DNA of 64,000 bases from Clostridia bacterium (GTDB lineage Bacteria; Bacillota; Clostridia; Caldicoprobacterales; Caldicoprobacteraceae), in the NCBI GenBank assembly GCA_017577715.1, contig PKRC01000003.1:167445-231444 (forward strand). The letters run 5' to 3'. The position numbers were made by a program, and so were the translations under genes. This document shows, piece by piece, positions 60,159 through 64,000 of the stretch. Positions within the stretch are counted from its first letter, which is position 1. Every line of letters starts with the position of its first letter. The notes under the pieces were generated by a model. That model had not been told where the DNA came from, did no database searches, and was given only the letters and a program-made list of their open reading frames with translations.

Positions 60159-60264
60159 ATTGTATTGCTTATGGGTATAAGGTTTTTTGGAATTAAAAGT
60201 ATGCTTTAAACGCATATTATCATTAATATAACCATGAAAATTTACATGAAGGGGAGAATCGATT

Positions 60265-60747
60265 ATGGCAGAGGATTACAAAGAAACCATATTAACACAG
60301 GAAGGCGTTGCCAAATTGGAGGAAGAGTTAAAGTATTTGAAGACTGTCAAGCGAAAAGAGGTGGCAGAGCGCATCAAACAGGCCATAGCTTTCGGGGATT
60401 TGAGCGAAAATTCGGAGTATGACGAAGCAAAAAATGAGCAGGCCTTTGTTGAAGGCCGCATCGTCACTTTAGAGAACTTGCTTAGAAACGCCAAAGTGAT
60501 CGATGATGAGGATATCTCTACCGATGTGGTAAGCATTGGCGTTACGGTAAAGCTACTGGATGTTGAAACCAATGACGTAGTGGAGTATACTATTGTGGGG
60601 TCTACCGAAGCCGATCCGAGCGTGAACAAGATATCCAATAAATCCCCGGTGGGCAAAGCCCTGCTGGGCAAACCGGTGGGGGCAACGGTGGATGTGCACG
60701 TGCCAGATGGAGTTATAAAATTTAAAATACTGGAAATTCACAAGTGA
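60265..60747 (+). CDS. greA: transcription elongation factor GreA
   Basis: 160-aa factor that enters the RNA polymerase secondary channel and stimulates cleavage of backtracked RNA. The N-terminal coiled coil carries the signature GDLSENSEYDEAKNEQAFVE near residues 46-65 with the acidic tip; the C-terminal FKBP-like domain ends KSPVGKALLGKPVGATVDV near 129-147. GAAGGGGAG precedes the ATG. It is followed within 20 bp by lysS. Confidence 0.97.
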   Translation: MAEDYKETILTQEGVAKLEEELKYLKTVKRKEVAERIKQAIAFGDLSENSEYDEAKNEQAFVEGRIVTLENLLRNAKVIDDEDISTDVVSIGVTVKLLDVETNDVVEYTIVGSTEADPSVNKISNKSPVGKALLGKPVGATVDVHVPDGVIKFKILEIHK

Positions 60748-60763
60748 AGGTGTGAAACGCGGG

Positions 60764-62260
60764 ATGGATGAAACGAGGATGGGAGTACAGTTGGAGGAAC
60801 AAAATTTAAACGATATACTGCTGGTCAGGAGAGAGAAGCTGAACAAGCTCCGCAAGGAGGGCAGAGATCCTTTTGAGATCACCAGGTTTGGCGTCACCCA
60901 TTATTCGCAGCAAATAAAGGACCATTTTGATACCATGGAAGGTCAAGAGGTAACGGTAGCCGGTAGGATCATGTCGAAAAGGATGATGGGCAAGGCAAGC
61001 TTTGCCCATATTCAGGATAGTGCGGGACAGATACAGATATTCGTTCGCATAAACGATGTGGGCGAGGAGCAGTATGAGGACTTCAAGTCCTTTGACTTGG
61101 GCGATATCATAGGGGTGACGGGAGAGGTATTTAAGACAAAGACGGGAGAGATTTCGGTCAGAGCTAAAGACATGGTATTGCTCGCCAAGTCGCTTTACCC
61201 TCTCCCTGAAAAATGGCATGGGCTTAAGGACCCTGACCTTCGTTACAGGCATAGGTATGTGGATTTGATCGTAAATCCGGAGGTACGCCGTACCTTTGAA
61301 ACGCGTTCCAAGGTCATACGGTGCATTAGAAACTATCTCGATAGCAGAGGATATTTGGAGGTGGAAACGCCTATCCTCCATACCACTGCAGGTGGCGCTG
61401 CAGCCCGGCCTTTTATTACTCATCATAATACTCTCGATATTGATATGTATCTCCGCATCGCCACCGAGCTCCACTTAAAGCGGCTTATCGTCGGCGGTTT
61501 TGACAAGGTTTATGAGCTGGGGCGCGTGTTCCGCAATGAAGGGATGTCCATCAAGCACAATCCTGAGTTTACTTCCATAGAGATATACAGGGCCTATGCC
61601 GATTATATGGACATGATGGAGCTTACAGAGGATATGATAGTTACCGTTGCGAAAGAGGTGTTGGGTACCACCAAGCTAACCTACCAGGGCCAGGAGATCG
61701 ATCTCACGCCTCCATGGCAGCGCATGACCATGATCGAAGCTGTCAAGAAATACGCAGGGGTGGATTTTTCGCAGATCGATACCGACGAAGAGGCCAGGGA
61801 GGTGGCAAAGCAGGCAGGCCTGGAGCTTAAGAAGGGCAATACGTGGGGGCACATACTCAATGCCTTCTTTGAGGAGAAGGTGGAACAGCATCTGATACAG
61901 CCCACATTTATACTGGACTACCCCATTGAAATTTCACCGCTGGCGAAGAAAAAGAAGGATGATCCGAGGTTGACCTATCGCTTCGAACTATATATAGTGG
62001 CAAGGGAAATCGCTAACGCCTTTTCGGAGCTAAATGATCCCATTGATCAGAGAGAGCGTTTCATGGAGCAGGCCAGGCAGCGTGCTGCAGGGGATGAGGA
62101 AGCCCATATGATGGATGAGGACTTCGTACATGCCCTGGAGATAGGTATGCCGCCTACCGGTGGCGTGGGCATAGGTATCGACAGGCTGGTGATGCTGTTT
62201 ACCGATTCCTATTCCATAAGGGATGTGATATTGTTCCCTACCATGAGGCCAAAAGAATAA
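60764..62260 (+). CDS. lysS: lysyl-tRNA synthetase, class II
   Basis: 498-aa enzyme charging tRNA-Lys. OB-fold anticodon domain near residues 50-150 (VTVAGRIMSKRMMGKASFAH), motif 2 FRNEGMSIKHNPEFTSIEIY near 255-274 and motif 3 GVGIGIDRLVMLF near 468-480 are complete. The start is uncertain: ATG at 60764 has GAAGGTG eleven bases upstream, and GTG at 60752 is in frame too. It is co-transcribed with greA and precedes the rRNA operon, a common clostridial order. Confidence 0.96.
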   Translation: MDETRMGVQLEEQNLNDILLVRREKLNKLRKEGRDPFEITRFGVTHYSQQIKDHFDTMEGQEVTVAGRIMSKRMMGKASFAHIQDSAGQIQIFVRINDVGEEQYEDFKSFDLGDIIGVTGEVFKTKTGEISVRAKDMVLLAKSLYPLPEKWHGLKDPDLRYRHRYVDLIVNPEVRRTFETRSKVIRCIRNYLDSRGYLEVETPILHTTAGGAAARPFITHHNTLDIDMYLRIATELHLKRLIVGGFDKVYELGRVFRNEGMSIKHNPEFTSIEIYRAYADYMDMMELTEDMIVTVAKEVLGTTKLTYQGQEIDLTPPWQRMTMIEAVKKYAGVDFSQIDTDEEAREVAKQAGLELKKGNTWGHILNAFFEEKVEQHLIQPTFILDYPIEISPLAKKKKDDPRLTYRFELYIVAREIANAFSELNDPIDQRERFMEQARQRAAGDEEAHMMDEDFVHALEIGMPPTGGVGIGIDRLVMLFTDSYSIRDVILFPTMRPKE

Positions 62261-62291
62261 GGCAAAGAAATATTTACAGGAGAAGCCGAAG

Positions 62292-62323
62292 AGCCATGGA
62301 GCTTTTAAAGTTCCATGGCTTTT
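62292..62323 (+). terminator. lysS terminator
   Basis: AGCCATGGA (62292-62300) pairs with TCCATGGCT (62312-62320), followed by only three to four T residues; moderate strength expected. Confidence 0.7.
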
Positions 62324-62542
62324 GTATGTGCAAGGTACAACATAAATATAGGTAGTAATTGATTGCCAAGCATGATTGCCGTTATGCGAAGGTTGGTTGG
62401 GTTTTTGTCATGTCGGTTGCACTTTAAAATAGGCATTTTTATTATGCTTTTAAAGTCGGAATCTCGCCGTACTTGTTGAACACTTACATTTGGTGTATAA
62501 TTCATATGTGTAGTATAATTCTTCAGGTAGGTGGTATGCTCC

Positions 62543-63199
62543 ATGTATCGGGTTGTAATAAATAGGGAAACGCTGCGGAATCATCTGCATTACGATTGGT
62601 GGAAATATGTTGTTGGCATAGTGGTTACGGCCATGCTGTGGAATTTAGTATCCACCATGCTTAGGCCACAAACCCCGCCGGATAAAAAGGTGGATATCGT
62701 ACTGGTAGGAGATTATATGTTGGAGGAAAAGGCCAAGCCCATAAGCCAGCGCATGCTGGAGGACTTTCCTGAACTTTTGGAAATAAATTTCTTAAATATA
62801 CCTTTGGGCGGAAATATAGATCCAGAGATTGAGATGGCAGGACGGCAAAAGTTGGCCGCAATGATGATGGTACAGGAGGGGGATATATACGTATTGAGCC
62901 GTCAGGAGTACGAGACGTTTGCTAAGCAAGGGGCGTTTATGCCGCTAGATGAATACATCGATGACGAAATGACCAAGTATATATCCCTCGAAGAACTTGA
63001 GGAATACAAGTTGAGCGTTCAAGATGAAAATTTTCAGGATAATCAGCCTCACGTTTACGGTATCCCGTTAAAAGGCATTACTCTGTTTGACGATACCGGC
63101 TATAACGTGGAGGATAAAGTGATGTCCATTATGGTGCACAGCAAGAACAAAGAGAAAGCCGTCGAAGTTATGAAGTGGATAATGACAAAAGGAAGATGA
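62543..63199 (+). CDS. membrane-anchored protein resembling an extracellular solute-binding domain
   Basis: 218-aa protein with a basic N-terminus, one helix near residues 24-42 and a ~175-residue outer domain. QEGDIYVLSRQEYETFAKQG near residues 110-129, FMPLDEYIDD and the end SKNKEKAVEVMKWIMTKG resemble parts of family 1 solute-binding proteins, but it is only half their size and anchored by an uncleaved helix. ATG at 62543 is eight bases after GGTGG. Two overlapping promoters fit: TTGTTG-17-TATAAT (62473-62501) and TTGGTG-18-TATAAT (62490-62519). Function unknown. Confidence 0.65.
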   Translation: MYRVVINRETLRNHLHYDWWKYVVGIVVTAMLWNLVSTMLRPQTPPDKKVDIVLVGDYMLEEKAKPISQRMLEDFPELLEINFLNIPLGGNIDPEIEMAGRQKLAAMMMVQEGDIYVLSRQEYETFAKQGAFMPLDEYIDDEMTKYISLEELEEYKLSVQDENFQDNQPHVYGIPLKGITLFDDTGYNVEDKVMSIMVHSKNKEKAVEVMKWIMTKGR

Positions 63200-63295
63200 A
63201 TGAGAATTAATGCGTATAGTCTAGAAAAAAGAAGATAGAACGAATATTTTCTCAATAGATGCTAAAAATAATTACAATAAAACAGTTTAAATGGC

Positions 63296-63325
63296 TTGAT
63301 TATATCATAGGAGCTGTGGTATAGT
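63296..63325 (+). promoter_or_regulatory. rRNA operon promoter
   Basis: TTGATT (63296-63301), 18-bp spacer, TATAGT (63320-63325), 145 bp before the 16S 5' end. The leader holds the GC-rich GCCGCTCGAGGGGGGCGGC hairpin (about 63333-63351) and a TTGAAAACTGAAC stretch common in Firmicutes rRNA leaders. Confidence 0.65.
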
Positions 63326-63469
63326 AGTACTCGCCGCTCGAGGGGGGCGGCTTTAAGATTGGTCCTTGAAAACTGAACAGTGGGAGAAGCCAGGTCAATT
63401 CCGGAGAGTGAGCCTTGAGGCTCAAAGCTTGAAGGAATAAACGGTGTAAATAAAGATTTGATATAAATT

Positions 63470-64000
<531 letters not shown>

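Overview
The window comes from an endospore-forming member of the Clostridia (Firmicutes). Evidence for this is the CotF-type spore coat gene pair, the order ftsE-ftsX-M23 peptidase-S41 peptidase-MinJ-like protein-uvrB (close to the Bacillus subtilis layout), AGGAGG-type ribosome binding sites with many TTG/GTG starts, sigma-A type promoters, and a Firmicutes-like 16S rRNA 5' end at the right edge. I cannot name the species. Fd-, FprA- and FNR-type genes fit an anaerobe.

0-16 kb is accessory and partly decaying. A GntR(YtrA-like)/ABC operon runs leftward from a promoter buried in a 36-bp perfect palindrome. From 4 to 5.6 kb lie a frameshifted small gene, a DUF3795-like pseudogene and a truncated nucleoside hydrolase. 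Then come a methyltransferase, an ECF sigma factor with a membrane partner, and a BlaI/M56 (BlaR1-like) signalling module followed by a lipoprotein, two ABC permeases and an ABC ATPase. Two promoters in this module, 2.6 kb apart, share one architecture: TTGACA-17-TAGAAT with two TTCTAT-N4-ATAGAA type operators spaced exactly 30 bp. The second stands before the deleted remains of a paralogue of the M56 gene. A tRNA-Val(CAC) follows at 16.0 kb.

16-30 kb is mostly housekeeping: CotF-like coat proteins, Pit phosphate transporter plus DUF47 partner, NfeD, YlxP, a ZIP metal transporter, ferredoxin, an argC-argB-EamA operon with an ARG-box-like promoter, an MsmX/MalK-type ATPase, a CdaR/PucR regulator, and ftsE-ftsX with an M23 peptidase carrying a coiled coil. 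Between that peptidase and the S41 peptidase sits a leftward sugar ABC transporter operon (30.4-37.7 kb, rhamnose/AI-2 type, DeoR regulator). It has two complete double-domain ATPases and looks inserted into the division/cell-wall cluster.

38-50 kb holds the S41 protease, the MinJ-like PDZ protein, an Mrp-type Fe-S carrier, a cysteine-rich protein, DUF2935, uvrB, a flavodiiron protein, and a metal-homeostasis set: a free HMA protein, a P1B ATPase with CPG instead of CPC, a Crp/Fnr regulator and an FNR-like box. 50-64 kb holds an NCS2 permease/phosphoribosyltransferase operon, a puuR-like regulator with potABCD (polyamine uptake), dusB, an uncharacterised two-gene unit, greA-lysS, a membrane-anchored protein, and an rRNA promoter with the first 531 bases of 16S rRNA.
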